Of a stretch of DNA of 30,136 bases, positions 16,764 through 24,319 are shown piece by piece. Every line of letters begins with the position of its first letter. The first letter of the stretch is position 1. Position numbers and translations under genes: made by a program. This DNA comes from JBAROU01 sp049642385. GTDB lineage: Bacteria > Chloroflexota > Dehalococcoidia > DSTF01 > RBG-16-68-14. Under the pieces are notes generated by a model. The model saw nothing but the letters and a program-made list of their open reading frames with translations, searched no databases and had not been told where the DNA came from. The stretch is from assembly GCA_049642385.1 (NCBI GenBank), contig JBAROU010000110.1:1-30136 (forward strand), in the 5' to 3' direction.

Positions 16764-17149
16764 GCGAGCAAGAGCCGGGGCAAGGCTACTCTGAGACCGT
16801 CCTGGACCACTTCGAGCGGCCGCGCAACACAGGCGCGCTCGACGACGCGAACGCCGTCGGGTACATGACGAACCCCGTCTGCGGCGACACGCTGCTGCTC
16901 ATGCTGCGTATCCGGGGCGGGCGCATCGAGGAAGCGCGCTGGCAGTCAGACGGCTGTGTGGCATCGATCGCGGCGAGCAGCCTGCTGAGCGAGCTGGTGC
17001 GGGGCATGGCGCTGGAGGAAGCCCGGGCCCTCACGCGCGAGGCGATCGTCGAGGCGCTGGGCGGGCTGCCGCTGAGCAAGCTCCACGCCTCGGTGCTGGC
17101 GGCGGACGCGCTGCAGCACGCGCTGTCGGACTACGAGCGGCGGGGCTGA
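16760..17149 (+). CDS. IscU/NifU-like Fe-S scaffold homologue lacking the third cysteine
   Basis: This 129-residue protein has the IscU/NifU N-terminal fold: YSETVLDHFERPRNTG at the N-terminus, Cys41 and Asp43 in PVCGDT, and Cys66 in SDGCVASIAASS. The third cluster cysteine, normally in a K.HCS motif, is replaced: the sequence reads SKLHASVLA with Ala at residue 110. It therefore has two of the three canonical Cys ligands plus the conserved Asp. It may be a carrier with altered binding or a SufU-like variant rather than a full scaffold. It starts at GTG 16760, overlapping the peroxiredoxin stop by four bases (GTGA). No cysteine desulfurase is visible in the window. Confidence 0.85.
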   Translation: MSEQEPGQGYSETVLDHFERPRNTGALDDANAVGYMTNPVCGDTLLLMLRIRGGRIEEARWQSDGCVASIAASSLLSELVRGMALEEARALTREAIVEALGGLPLSKLHASVLAADALQHALSDYERRG

Positions 17150-17163
17150 GATCGGAGATTGAG

Positions 17164-17877
17164 CTACTTACTGGCGCCCCTATCTCGGAGCCCAAAGAGA
17201 GCTGTCGCCGCGAGGAGGGCGCCAGCGCATGCAGCGGCGACGCCAGGCCAGAGCGATAACTCAGAGCTACCGCGCTCGCCCGAACCTGCGATCGGGAGCG
17301 CGGCGACCGTTCCAGTGGGCGCGGGAGATGAAGCGGTGGGCGTTGGGGCTTGCAAAATCTGCTTGATTTGCTCGATGAAGGAGAGAGCGTAGGGATCGCC
17401 TTCAGCAGCCGGGATATTGCCGCTACAGCCACCGGTCTGGAGACTCCCGGACGGATTGCGAGTGACGAAAAGTATCCACGTCTCGCCGAGTGGCGGGGCG
17501 AACCCGCATGACGGGCTTGTGCCCGGCTCGATCGTGACGTCGCCGTTCGCATGCTGGAAGACGGATGCGAGCGATTCAACATCTAGGAGTCGAGGCCCAG
17601 AACCCTTGAGGTACTCGTCGATCCGGATAGATGAAACCACCTGGGTGTGGATGATCCCCACGATGCCGGTGTTTGGTGGTGAGACCGGCTCCAGTGTGGG
17701 GGGAGGCATCAACAGCCCTGAGTTCTGCGCGGCTCCAATAACGATGAGGCCTGATTCGTCGGCAAGCTCACGGGGCGAACGGCCCACACACGAGCAAGCA
17801 TGCGCGGGCGTTGCCAGCACTGCCCAAAGGGGCAGCACCAGCAACAGTGCCGCCAAGGATATCCGCACACCGGCCAT
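17164..17877 (-). CDS. exported CSC-motif protein with C-terminal membrane anchor
   Basis: A 237-residue protein with a signal peptide (MAGVRISLAALLLVLPLWAV, cleavage expected after AHA27) that exposes a mature N-terminus CSCVGRSP. A CSC start of this kind is seen in TIMP/netrin-like (NTR) modules, where the free N-terminal Cys is structural; similar bacterial exported proteins exist with no known function. Further cysteines (TSPSCGF, TGGCSG) could form disulfides. A Pro/Thr-rich stretch (APTPTASSPAPT) leads to a hydrophobic helix near residues 211-229 and a short basic tail (LRDRGASK), so it is probably anchored facing outward. The promoter TTGACA-17-TATCGT gives a transcript starting about five bases before the ATG. 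Confidence 0.7.
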   Translation of the reverse strand: MAGVRISLAALLLVLPLWAVLATPAHACSCVGRSPRELADESGLIVIGAAQNSGLLMPPPTLEPVSPPNTGIVGIIHTQVVSSIRIDEYLKGSGPRLLDVESLASVFQHANGDVTIEPGTSPSCGFAPPLGETWILFVTRNPSGSLQTGGCSGNIPAAEGDPYALSFIEQIKQILQAPTPTASSPAPTGTVAALPIAGSGERGSSELSLWPGVAAACAGALLAATALFGLRDRGASK

Positions 17878-17888
17878 TGCTGCGTGGG

Positions 17889-17917
17889 ACGATAGCTCCG
17901 ACCGGTAGGCCTGTCAA
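17889..17917 (-). promoter_or_regulatory. promoter for exported CSC protein
   Basis: On the minus strand, a perfect TTGACA (17917-17912), a 17-base spacer and TATCGT (17894-17889). The predicted start near 17882 is about five bases from ATG 17877, so the mRNA is nearly leaderless; no Shine-Dalgarno is present. Confidence 0.7.
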
Positions 17918-17931
17918 GACTCCATCTGACC

Positions 17932-17960
17932 TTCACGTGCACGTCCGGGTGCGCTACAAT
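17932..17960 (+). promoter_or_regulatory. leaderless promoter for Mo-hydroxylase operon
   Basis: TTCACG (17932-17937), a 17-base spacer and TACAAT (17955-17960). The start is expected at about 17967-17970 and the first ATG is at 17971. No ribosome-binding site precedes it, so the mRNA is probably leaderless. The -35 is 14 bp from the -35 of the divergent promoter. Confidence 0.68.
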
Positions 17961-17970
17961 ACTGCGGCCA

Positions 17971-18840
17971 ATGCGTCGGTTCCAGTATTTCGCACCGCAG
18001 TCGCTCGACGAAGCCGTCACGCTGCTCAAGGAGCAGGGCAACGGCGTGCGGCTGCTCGCCGGCGGCACCGACCTGCTCGTGCATATGAAAGCGGCCGGGC
18101 TGCACCCGCCGGCCGTCGTCAGCCTCCATGCGCTGTCCGAACTGCGGGACGTCACGTTCGACGAGACGGACGGGCTGCGAATTGGCGCGGGTGTCGACAT
18201 GGCGGCGATCGAGGCACATCCAGTCGTGCGCGAACGTTACACGGCACTCGCAGACGGCGCGGGCGTGGTCGGCTCCGTGCAGACGCGCAACATGGCGACG
18301 CTGGGTGGCAACGTCTGCAACGCCGCGCCTTCTGCAGATACGACGCCGCCGCTCGTTGTGTTTGACGCCGTCGCGGAGGTCGTCGGCCCAAAGGGGTCGC
18401 GCCGGGTGCCCATCGGCGAGCTGTTCGCCGGGCCGGGACGGACTGTGCTCTCATCGGACGACGTGGTAGTGGCGTTCCACCTGCCAACGCCGCCCGCACG
18501 CACCGGCAGCGTCTATCAGCGACACACCCCACGCAAGATCATGGACATCGCGGTGGTGGGCGTGGGCGTCCGGCTCACGCTCGCTGCGAACGACACGATC
18601 AGCGAAGCCCGCATCTGTCTGGGCGCCGTTGCGCCGACGGTAATCCGTGCGACCGGAGCCGAAGAGGTCCTCGCCGGCCAAGCGCCATCGAACGAGCTGT
18701 TCGCGCGCGCAGCCAAGCTAGCGAAAGAAGCGGCGCGCCCGATCTCCGACGTGCGCGGCTCGGCCGACTTCCGGCGTTACATCGTGGGTGTGATGACGGA
18801 ACGCTGCCTGGGCATCGCGCTCGAGCGAGCGAAGGCCTAG
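17971..18840 (+). CDS. molybdenum hydroxylase FAD-binding subunit (CoxM/XdhB type)
   Basis: The 289-residue medium subunit of a xanthine dehydrogenase-family enzyme passes electrons from the 2Fe-2S subunit to FAD. FAD-binding motifs are visible: LLAGGTDLLVHMK at residues 28-40, and TLGGN at 110-114 within VQTRNMATLGGNVCNAAPSAD. The C-terminal CO dehydrogenase flavoprotein domain includes ISEARICLGAVAPTVIRA and YIVGVMTERCLGIAL. It is the first gene of a five-gene set (medium, small, large subunits, VOC protein, cytidylyltransferase), 21 bp ahead of the small subunit. Confidence 0.92.
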   Translation: MRRFQYFAPQSLDEAVTLLKEQGNGVRLLAGGTDLLVHMKAAGLHPPAVVSLHALSELRDVTFDETDGLRIGAGVDMAAIEAHPVVRERYTALADGAGVVGSVQTRNMATLGGNVCNAAPSADTTPPLVVFDAVAEVVGPKGSRRVPIGELFAGPGRTVLSSDDVVVAFHLPTPPARTGSVYQRHTPRKIMDIAVVGVGVRLTLAANDTISEARICLGAVAPTVIRATGAEEVLAGQAPSNELFARAAKLAKEAARPISDVRGSADFRRYIVGVMTERCLGIALERAKA

Positions 18841-18861
18841 CGAAAGGACGCACGGCAACTG

Positions 18862-19335
18862 ATGAGTGACCGACAAAAGCTGGTGGTGAACTACACGATC
18901 AATGGCCGTCGGTACGACGCGTACATCGAGCCAAACCGGACGCTGCTTGAGGTCGTGCGCGACGATCTGCGGCTCACAGGCGCGAAAGAGGGCTGCGGCA
19001 CCGGCGACTGCGGCGCGTGCTCAATGATCGTAGACGGCAAGCTGATCACTTCATGCCTGATGCTGGCCGCGCAGGCCGACGGCGCGGCGATCACGACGAT
19101 CGAAGGGCTGGCACAGAACGGCACGCTGCATCCGGTCCAGCAGGCGTTCATCGAGAAGGGCGCGGTGCAGTGCGGGTTTTGTATTCCAGGCATGATCCTC
19201 GCCGGTAAGAACCTGCTCGACCACAACCCGAAGCCGGCAGCGGCAGAGATCCGGCAGGCCATCGCCGGGAACCTCTGCCGCTGCACAGGCTACACAAAGA
19301 TCGTGGAGGCAATCGCGGCAGCGGCGAACGCCTGA
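18862..19335 (+). CDS. molybdenum hydroxylase 2Fe-2S subunit (CoxS/XdhC type)
   Basis: A 157-residue iron-sulfur subunit with two clusters. The plant-ferredoxin-like cluster uses Cys45, Cys50, Cys53 and Cys65 (CGTGDCGAC then TSC). The second, helical-domain cluster uses Cys104, Cys107, Cys139 and Cys141 (QCGFC and LCRCTGY). All eight ligands are present. It relays electrons from the molybdenum centre to FAD. The nearest Shine-Dalgarno-like run, AAAGGA, is about 14 bases upstream, longer than usual, so translation may depend on coupling to the previous gene. Confidence 0.94.
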   Translation: MSDRQKLVVNYTINGRRYDAYIEPNRTLLEVVRDDLRLTGAKEGCGTGDCGACSMIVDGKLITSCLMLAAQADGAAITTIEGLAQNGTLHPVQQAFIEKGAVQCGFCIPGMILAGKNLLDHNPKPAAAEIRQAIAGNLCRCTGYTKIVEAIAAAANA

Positions 19336-19356
19336 ATAAAGGAAGGGAAACGTACG

Positions 19357-21693
19357 ATGACCACCTTCGCACAAATTGGCAAGCCTATCACCCGGCTCGA
19401 GGGAAGCGACAAGGTAACCGGCGCATCGGTCTACGCAGCCGACGTGCAGCTTCCCGAGATGCTGCACTGTAAGCTGCTGCGCAGCCCGCACGCCCATGCG
19501 CGCATCGTGCGCATCGACGCATCGAAGGCAGAAGCGCTCGATGGCGTGGAGCATGTCGTCACCGCGGCCGACCTGCCCACGTTCGAGCCGCGCCGCATGG
19601 GCAACCGCGGCTACAACCTGCTCGCCGGCGACGAGGTCACCTTCTACGGCCAGCCCGTCGTCGCTGTGCTGGCGGGCGACCTCAGTACCGCGGAGGAGGC
19701 GGTCGAGCTGATCGAGGTGGAGTACGAGGAGCTACCGATCGTGCTCGACGTGATCGAGGCGATGCAGGAGGACTCCCCGCTCGCGCGTAAGCCGCCGGAG
19801 GAGATCGATCGCTCAGAATCTCGCGGGCACGTGACCGTCTCTGTCGAGGAGCAGTCATCGGGCAGCCCGAGCAACGTCGCTTCGCAGGCGAAGTTCAGCC
19901 GCGGCGACATCGAACAGGGCCTCGCCGAAGCTGACTCGGTCGTCGAGCATACCTGGCGCAGCGCGATGATGCACCAGGGCTACATCGAACCGCACGTCAC
20001 CGTAGCGGACTATAACGCGGCGAGCGGAGAGCTCACGATATGGACCGCGACACAAGGTCAGTTCTTCGTGCGGGATCAGGTCTCCAACATGCTACGCATC
20101 CCCGAGACGAAGATCCGCGTCATCGGCCTGGAGCTGGGTGGCGGCTTTGGCGGTAAGATCTTGCTCACGCAGCCGCTCGTCGGCGCGCTCTCGCGCATCG
20201 CCGGCCGGCCAGTGAAGCTCGTCTTCACGCGCGCGGACGACCTGATGGGTGCGACGCCCTCCGGCCAGTGCGTCGTCGAGCTGAAGACCGGGATGAAGAA
20301 GGACGGCTCGGTGACGGCGATCAAGGCGAAGGTAGTCTACGACAGCGGCGCTTTCCCCGGCGCGCCAGCGGTCGTGGGCGGCATCCTCATCGGTGGCTAT
20401 TACAACTTTCCGAACCTGGAGATCGAGGCCTACGAGGTGCTCACGAACAAGGTGAGCGTCGGCGCGATCCGAGCGCCCGGCGCGCACAACGTCACGTTTG
20501 CTATCGAGAGCCACATGGACATCATGGCGCGCGAGCTTGGCCTCGACCCGCTCGAAGTGCGGCTGAAGAACGCTGTCGGCAAGGGCGACGAGATGCCGAG
20601 CAAGGCGAAGTACCCGAGCATCGGCATGAAGGAGTGCCTGCAGGAGCTCGGCGAGAGCGAAATCTGGCGCTCGCGGCCGGGCGCAGACGCGCGTAGCGGC
20701 CGCCCGTCTGGGCGCGGCGAGCAGCACAAGGCGAACGGCAAGCCCGCGACGGCGGGTAAACGTCGCGGCGTCGGACTCGCCGTGGGCGGCTGGCTGGGCG
20801 GCCTACAGCCGGCCGCCGCGCACGTCGAGCTGAACGGCGACGGTACGATCAGCGTCGTCGTCGGTGCGAACGACATCACGGGCACGAACACTTCGTTCGC
20901 ACAGATCACGGCCGAGGAGCTGGGCGTGCCGCTCGACATGGTCAACGTCACCACCGGGGACACGAAGACGGCGCCCTTCGCCGGCATGAGCGCCGGCAGT
21001 AAAACGCTGTTCACGGTGGGACGCGCGGTAAAGGCCGCCGCCGAGGACGCCCGCCAGCAGCTGTTCTCCATCGCGGCGGAGCGCCTCGAAGCGAACCCGG
21101 ACGACCTTGAGTCGGCGGGCGGCGAGATCCGCGTAAAGGGCTCGCCCGACAAGTCGATCCCGTTCCGGCGTCTGGCCGGCATCACCACGGGCTTCGGCGC
21201 GCTTTATCCGCCCGTGATCGGTCGCGGCAGCATCACCGCGCGCCAGCAGGCGCCGGGCTTCACCGCCCAGGTCGCTGAGGTGGAGGTCGATCCCGACACC
21301 GGCGAGGTAACGCTTCTGCGCTGGGCTTCGGCGCAGGACGCGGGCTTCGCGATCAACCCGCTGTCCGTCTCGGGCCAGATCCAGGGCGGTACAACGCAGG
21401 GGATCGGCATCGGGCTCTGGGAGGAGATGCTGTTCGACGACCAAGGCCGGCTGCTCAACCCCGGCCTGCTCGACTACCGCATGCCGACCGCTATGGACGT
21501 GCCGGACATCGACGCGCGCATCGTCGAGGTGCCCTCAGAGGACGGCCCGTACGGCGCACGCGGCGTCGGCGAGCCGTCGATCATCCCTGGTGCGGCGGCG
21601 ATCGCCAACGCGATCGCGGACGCCGTGGGCGCGCGTGTGACGGAGGCGCCGGCCACACCGGAGCGCATCCTGCGCGCGCTGGGCAAGCTCTGA
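19357..21693 (+). CDS. molybdenum hydroxylase large (molybdopterin-binding) subunit
   Basis: The 778-residue catalytic subunit of the xanthine oxidase family. The cofactor motif GGGFGGK occurs near residues 262-268, and the catalytic Glu of the family is Glu739 in GARGVGEPS. The active-site loop reads GAIRAPGAHNV, not the CO dehydrogenase AYRCSFR loop, so it is not form I CO dehydrogenase. It is more likely an aldehyde, purine or other heterocycle hydroxylase of unknown substrate. Between the two large domains is a hydrophilic stretch of about 30 residues (around 445-470, RPGADARSGRPSGRG and GEQHKANGKPATAGK) that looks like an added linker. GGAAGGGAA precedes ATG 19357. The stop TGA shares its last base with the ATG of the VOC gene. 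Confidence 0.92.
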   Translation: MTTFAQIGKPITRLEGSDKVTGASVYAADVQLPEMLHCKLLRSPHAHARIVRIDASKAEALDGVEHVVTAADLPTFEPRRMGNRGYNLLAGDEVTFYGQPVVAVLAGDLSTAEEAVELIEVEYEELPIVLDVIEAMQEDSPLARKPPEEIDRSESRGHVTVSVEEQSSGSPSNVASQAKFSRGDIEQGLAEADSVVEHTWRSAMMHQGYIEPHVTVADYNAASGELTIWTATQGQFFVRDQVSNMLRIPETKIRVIGLELGGGFGGKILLTQPLVGALSRIAGRPVKLVFTRADDLMGATPSGQCVVELKTGMKKDGSVTAIKAKVVYDSGAFPGAPAVVGGILIGGYYNFPNLEIEAYEVLTNKVSVGAIRAPGAHNVTFAIESHMDIMARELGLDPLEVRLKNAVGKGDEMPSKAKYPSIGMKECLQELGESEIWRSRPGADARSGRPSGRGEQHKANGKPATAGKRRGVGLAVGGWLGGLQPAAAHVELNGDGTISVVVGANDITGTNTSFAQITAEELGVPLDMVNVTTGDTKTAPFAGMSAGSKTLFTVGRAVKAAAEDARQQLFSIAAERLEANPDDLESAGGEIRVKGSPDKSIPFRRLAGITTGFGALYPPVIGRGSITARQQAPGFTAQVAEVEVDPDTGEVTLLRWASAQDAGFAINPLSVSGQIQGGTTQGIGIGLWEEMLFDDQGRLLNPGLLDYRMPTAMDVPDIDARIVEVPSEDGPYGARGVGEPSIIPGAAAIANAIADAVGARVTEAPATPERILRALGKL

Positions 21694-22040
21694 TGCCCAA
21701 GGTCACTGCGCTTCTCTTCATCATGCCGGTACGCGACCTGGATCATGCGGCCCGTTTCTACGTCGAGGCCTTCGACCTGCGCGAGGTCTACCGCGGCGAC
21801 AACATCGTCTTCGTCGGCATCCCGGGCACGGACAGCGCCGTCGGCCTACTGCACGATCCTGAGGGCGCCGGCAGTGGCCCGCGCCACATCGGCTTCCATG
21901 TCGACCACGCGCTCAACCTGGACGACGTCGTACTGGGCCTCGAACAGGCCGGCGGCAGCGTGGTCGAGCGTGGAGAGCACGGGCCTGGGATCCCGTTCGC
22001 GCGCGTCAAAGACCCGGACGGCAACGAGTTCGAGATCTAG
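21693..22040 (+). CDS. VOC (glyoxalase/bleomycin-resistance fold) protein
   Basis: A 115-residue single-module VOC protein. FIMPVRDLDHAARFYVEAFDL starts the first beta-alpha-beta-beta-beta unit, HIGFHVDH is in the second, and the C-terminus VKDPDGNEFEI carries the usual metal-binding Glu. Members bind a divalent metal and catalyse isomerisation, dioxygenation or epimerisation, or only bind ligands. One base of overlap with the large subunit and five bases to the cytidylyltransferase start show it belongs to the Mo-hydroxylase operon. It may act on the hydroxylase product or substrate, which is inference. Confidence 0.85.
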   Translation: MPKVTALLFIMPVRDLDHAARFYVEAFDLREVYRGDNIVFVGIPGTDSAVGLLHDPEGAGSGPRHIGFHVDHALNLDDVVLGLEQAGGSVVERGEHGPGIPFARVKDPDGNEFEI

Positions 22041-22045
22041 GTTCG

Positions 22046-22645
22046 GTGCCGACCGCAGCTATTCTGCTGGTCGCAGGAGAATCGACGCGCATGGGGCGGC
22101 CGAAGGCGCTGCTCCCGTGGGGCAACACCACGCTCATCGAATACCAGATACGCGAGCTGCGCGCGGCCCCGGTCGATGACCTCGTCGTCGTTCTGGGGCA
22201 CGCTGCTCAGGAAATCCGACCGCACGTCCCCGCCGGCGTGCGCGTCGTCGTGAACGCGGCATATCGGGAAGGGCGCGCCAGCTCGCTGCGGATCGGCGCG
22301 GCCGCCCTGCCGGACGACGCCGATCCGATCATCGTGCTCAACGTGGATCAGCCGCGCCCGCGCGAGGTGCTGGCGAAGCTCCTGGAGGCCCACCAGGAAG
22401 GCGTTGCCGCAGTCACGATGCCGGTCATGGACGGCAAGCGCGGCCACCCGCCCGTGCTGGCCGGTGCGCTGCTGAGGGAGCTGCGCGAGGCGTCAGAAGA
22501 GATGCTTGGGCTCCGGGGGGTGCTCGAACGGCATGAGGGGTCGATCCTGGAAGTCGCGTTCGATAGCCCCGTGGTACGCCTAGACATCAACACTCCGGCG
22601 GACTACGAACGGGCGCTGGCCGAGTTAGGCTCGGGATCGCCCTAG
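22046..22645 (+). CDS. molybdenum cofactor cytidylyltransferase-like protein (MocA/MobA family)
   Basis: A 199-residue nucleotidyltransferase with the MobA/MocA signature, here LLVAGESTRMGRPKALLPWG near residues 7-26, and NVDQP, the metal-binding Asp motif. RGHPPVLAG resembles the MocA segment that decides nucleotide choice. MocA proteins add CMP to molybdopterin to give the MCD form used by bacterial xanthine-dehydrogenase-family enzymes, so its place at the end of the operon fits a dedicated maturation role. It starts at GTG 22046. The usual LAAGxSxRM has Val for the first Ala and Glu after Gly, mild deviations. Confidence 0.85.
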   Translation: MPTAAILLVAGESTRMGRPKALLPWGNTTLIEYQIRELRAAPVDDLVVVLGHAAQEIRPHVPAGVRVVVNAAYREGRASSLRIGAAALPDDADPIIVLNVDQPRPREVLAKLLEAHQEGVAAVTMPVMDGKRGHPPVLAGALLRELREASEEMLGLRGVLERHEGSILEVAFDSPVVRLDINTPADYERALAELGSGSP

Positions 22646-22656
22646 ACGTAACGCTC

Positions 22657-22665
22657 TGGTATAAT
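22657..22665 (+). promoter_or_regulatory. extended -10 promoter
   Basis: TGGTATAAT, a perfect extended -10 (TGnTATAAT), lies 12 bases past the cytidylyltransferase stop and 47 bases before ATG 22712. No convincing -35 accompanies it, as is common for extended -10 promoters. Confidence 0.65.
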
Positions 22666-22711
22666 CGTGGCCGATGCTCGCGGGGGAGCGGGATTGGGGA
22701 AGGACACACCT

Positions 22712-23722
22712 ATGCCAGCGCTGTTGAAAATCTCGCTCGCATCGCTAGCAATACTCTTGCTCGGCCTCGCGCTGGGGGCCGCGGCCACGAACGCACAGCA
22801 GCAAGGCGGCCAGATGGTCGTCGATTGCGAAGGCAACACGCGAGCTGTGGACCGCGACTGCCAGTATGGAAGCGGGCAGCAGTTCACGGTGGCGATTCAC
22901 GTCACGCAGGCGCCATCCGGCGGCTACACGGCCCTCCAGACAAAGCTCCGTTGGAACCAGGGTGTCCTCACCTATCATGCGGCAAGCCAAGCGAATAACG
23001 AAGTCGTATGGCCGCCGTGCAACATCCAGGCGCGTGCCGACAACAGCACGGCCGGCGGGACGGACGCCGGCCCCTCGGTGCTCTTCGCCTGCATACCGTT
23101 CACTGCCATTGAGAACCAGGGAGCAATCGCTCCCACCTCCTTTACCGGCCCCGTGCTGCTCTTCCGATTCACGTGCAGCGGCAACGGCACGTCTACGCTC
23201 ACGCTCGTGCCGCGCGTGGGCGATCCTCAGCTAGGCAGTCAGCTGCTAGACAAGATCGGCAACGCGATTGACCCTACGCTGCAGAGCGCCAGCGTGGAAT
23301 GCGGCGGGGCACAGCAGCAACGTCCGCCTCCCCAGTTCGGCACAAGGCAAGCAGGGGCGATGACGCCCGTTTCGCCGGACGCGACCATCGCGCCGCCACG
23401 CAGCGGCAACGACCCCGACGGCAACAACAATGGGCAGAACGGCACCGGGACACCCGAAACGCCCGGGCTCACACCCACCGAAGGCACCGCCATTGCAACG
23501 AACCCCACGTTCGAGGCGACGGGAACGGTCACGTCCGGTACGGGGTCAACCGGTGACGACGGTGGCGGCAGCTTCCCGATCTGGGCGTGGATCGTCATCG
23601 GCGTTGCGGTTGTTGGTGGCGTGGGAGGCGCCGGTTACGCCGGCTGGCGGCGTTATCAGGCAGGCCAGACCGGCGGCCCAGGCGATCACGGCTCGAGCGG
23701 GCCCGCAGATACCAACACCTAG
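22712..23722 (+). CDS. exported six-cysteine domain protein with C-terminal transmembrane anchor
   Basis: A 336-residue protein: signal peptide (residues 1-28, ending NAQQ), a domain of about 165 residues (35-199), a Pro/Thr/Gly-rich linker (about 200-285), one hydrophobic helix (FPIWAWIVIGVAVVGGVGGA, about 289-310) and a short tail. The domain has six cysteines (39, 50, 103, 127, 155, 197). It shares a pattern with two domains of the protein encoded at 25530-27485, including IHVTQ.P.GGY, LW/VW..C, VLF.C.P, FTG, LVPR.GD.QLG and a closing CG. The fold resembles cohesin-type beta sandwiches in its hydrophobic pattern, but I cannot name the family. I chose ATG 22712 with GGGGAAGGA upstream rather than GTG 22667. 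It is probably displayed on the outer face of the membrane. Confidence 0.75.
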   Translation: MPALLKISLASLAILLLGLALGAAATNAQQQGGQMVVDCEGNTRAVDRDCQYGSGQQFTVAIHVTQAPSGGYTALQTKLRWNQGVLTYHAASQANNEVVWPPCNIQARADNSTAGGTDAGPSVLFACIPFTAIENQGAIAPTSFTGPVLLFRFTCSGNGTSTLTLVPRVGDPQLGSQLLDKIGNAIDPTLQSASVECGGAQQQRPPPQFGTRQAGAMTPVSPDATIAPPRSGNDPDGNNNGQNGTGTPETPGLTPTEGTAIATNPTFEATGTVTSGTGSTGDDGGGSFPIWAWIVIGVAVVGGVGGAGYAGWRRYQAGQTGGPGDHGSSGPADTNT

Positions 23723-23732
23723 CGACGTTCGC

Positions 23733-23760
23733 TTGACTAATCAAGCCTGTCGTCTATAAT
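23733..23760 (+). promoter_or_regulatory. promoter for DUF35-thiolase operon
   Basis: TTGACT (23733-23738), a 16-base spacer and a perfect TATAAT (23755-23760). The predicted start near 23767 leaves a leader of about 70 bases before GTG 23839. Confidence 0.78.
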
Positions 23761-23838
23761 GCGAATGCTCATTTTCGGGCACGCGCCGAACTGACGCTCG
23801 GCCCTTCCTCGAGCTGATTCACAGCAAGGAGTATCTAC

Positions 23839-24285
23839 GTGGCAGAAGCAACCCAGGCCGCCGAGAAGAAAGAGATCCCCATTGTCCCGTTCCTTCGTCT
23901 CCCGGAGAAGCCAGGGGGGAAGGCGTATCTCGCTGGAAGCCGATGCAAGCAGTGCGGCGCCGCATATCTGGGCGAACGCATGGCGTGCAGTCGCTGCTTC
24001 TCGACGGAACCGATGGATCACGTCCAGCTGAGCGAACGCGGGGAGCTGCACGTGTTCTCGATCGTCCATCAGTCGGCGCCGGGCATCCCGGTGCCCTACA
24101 TCGCCGCGATCGTTGACCTGCCAGAAGGCGTCAGCGTGCGCTGCAACATTGAAGGCGTCGAGCCGGACCCCAAGAACCTGCAGTTCGGGATGCCGGTGGA
24201 GATGTACACCGAAAAGGTGCACACGGACCGCGAGGGCAACGACATTATCGCGTTCAAGTTCCGGCCAGCGAACGGTAAGAGCTAG
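23839..24285 (+). CDS. Zn-ribbon/OB-fold (DUF35) protein, thiolase partner
   Basis: A 148-residue DUF35 protein. The N-terminal rubredoxin-like zinc ribbon uses Cys36, Cys39, Cys50 and Cys53 (CKQCG and CSRCF). An OB-fold follows (LSERGELHVFSIVHQ, PYIAAIVDLPEGV). Proteins of this family form complexes with thiolases or HMG-CoA synthases and help pass acyl-CoA intermediates, in archaeal mevalonate synthesis and in steroid side-chain degradation. It is followed by a thiolase gene 34 bp away, which fits. The GTG start at 23839 has AAGGAG about seven bases upstream. Confidence 0.88.
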   Translation: MAEATQAAEKKEIPIVPFLRLPEKPGGKAYLAGSRCKQCGAAYLGERMACSRCFSTEPMDHVQLSERGELHVFSIVHQSAPGIPVPYIAAIVDLPEGVSVRCNIEGVEPDPKNLQFGMPVEMYTEKVHTDREGNDIIAFKFRPANGKS

Positions 24286-24319
24286 GCGGGCAGAGGACAG
24301 GGAAAGGAGCACACAAACA

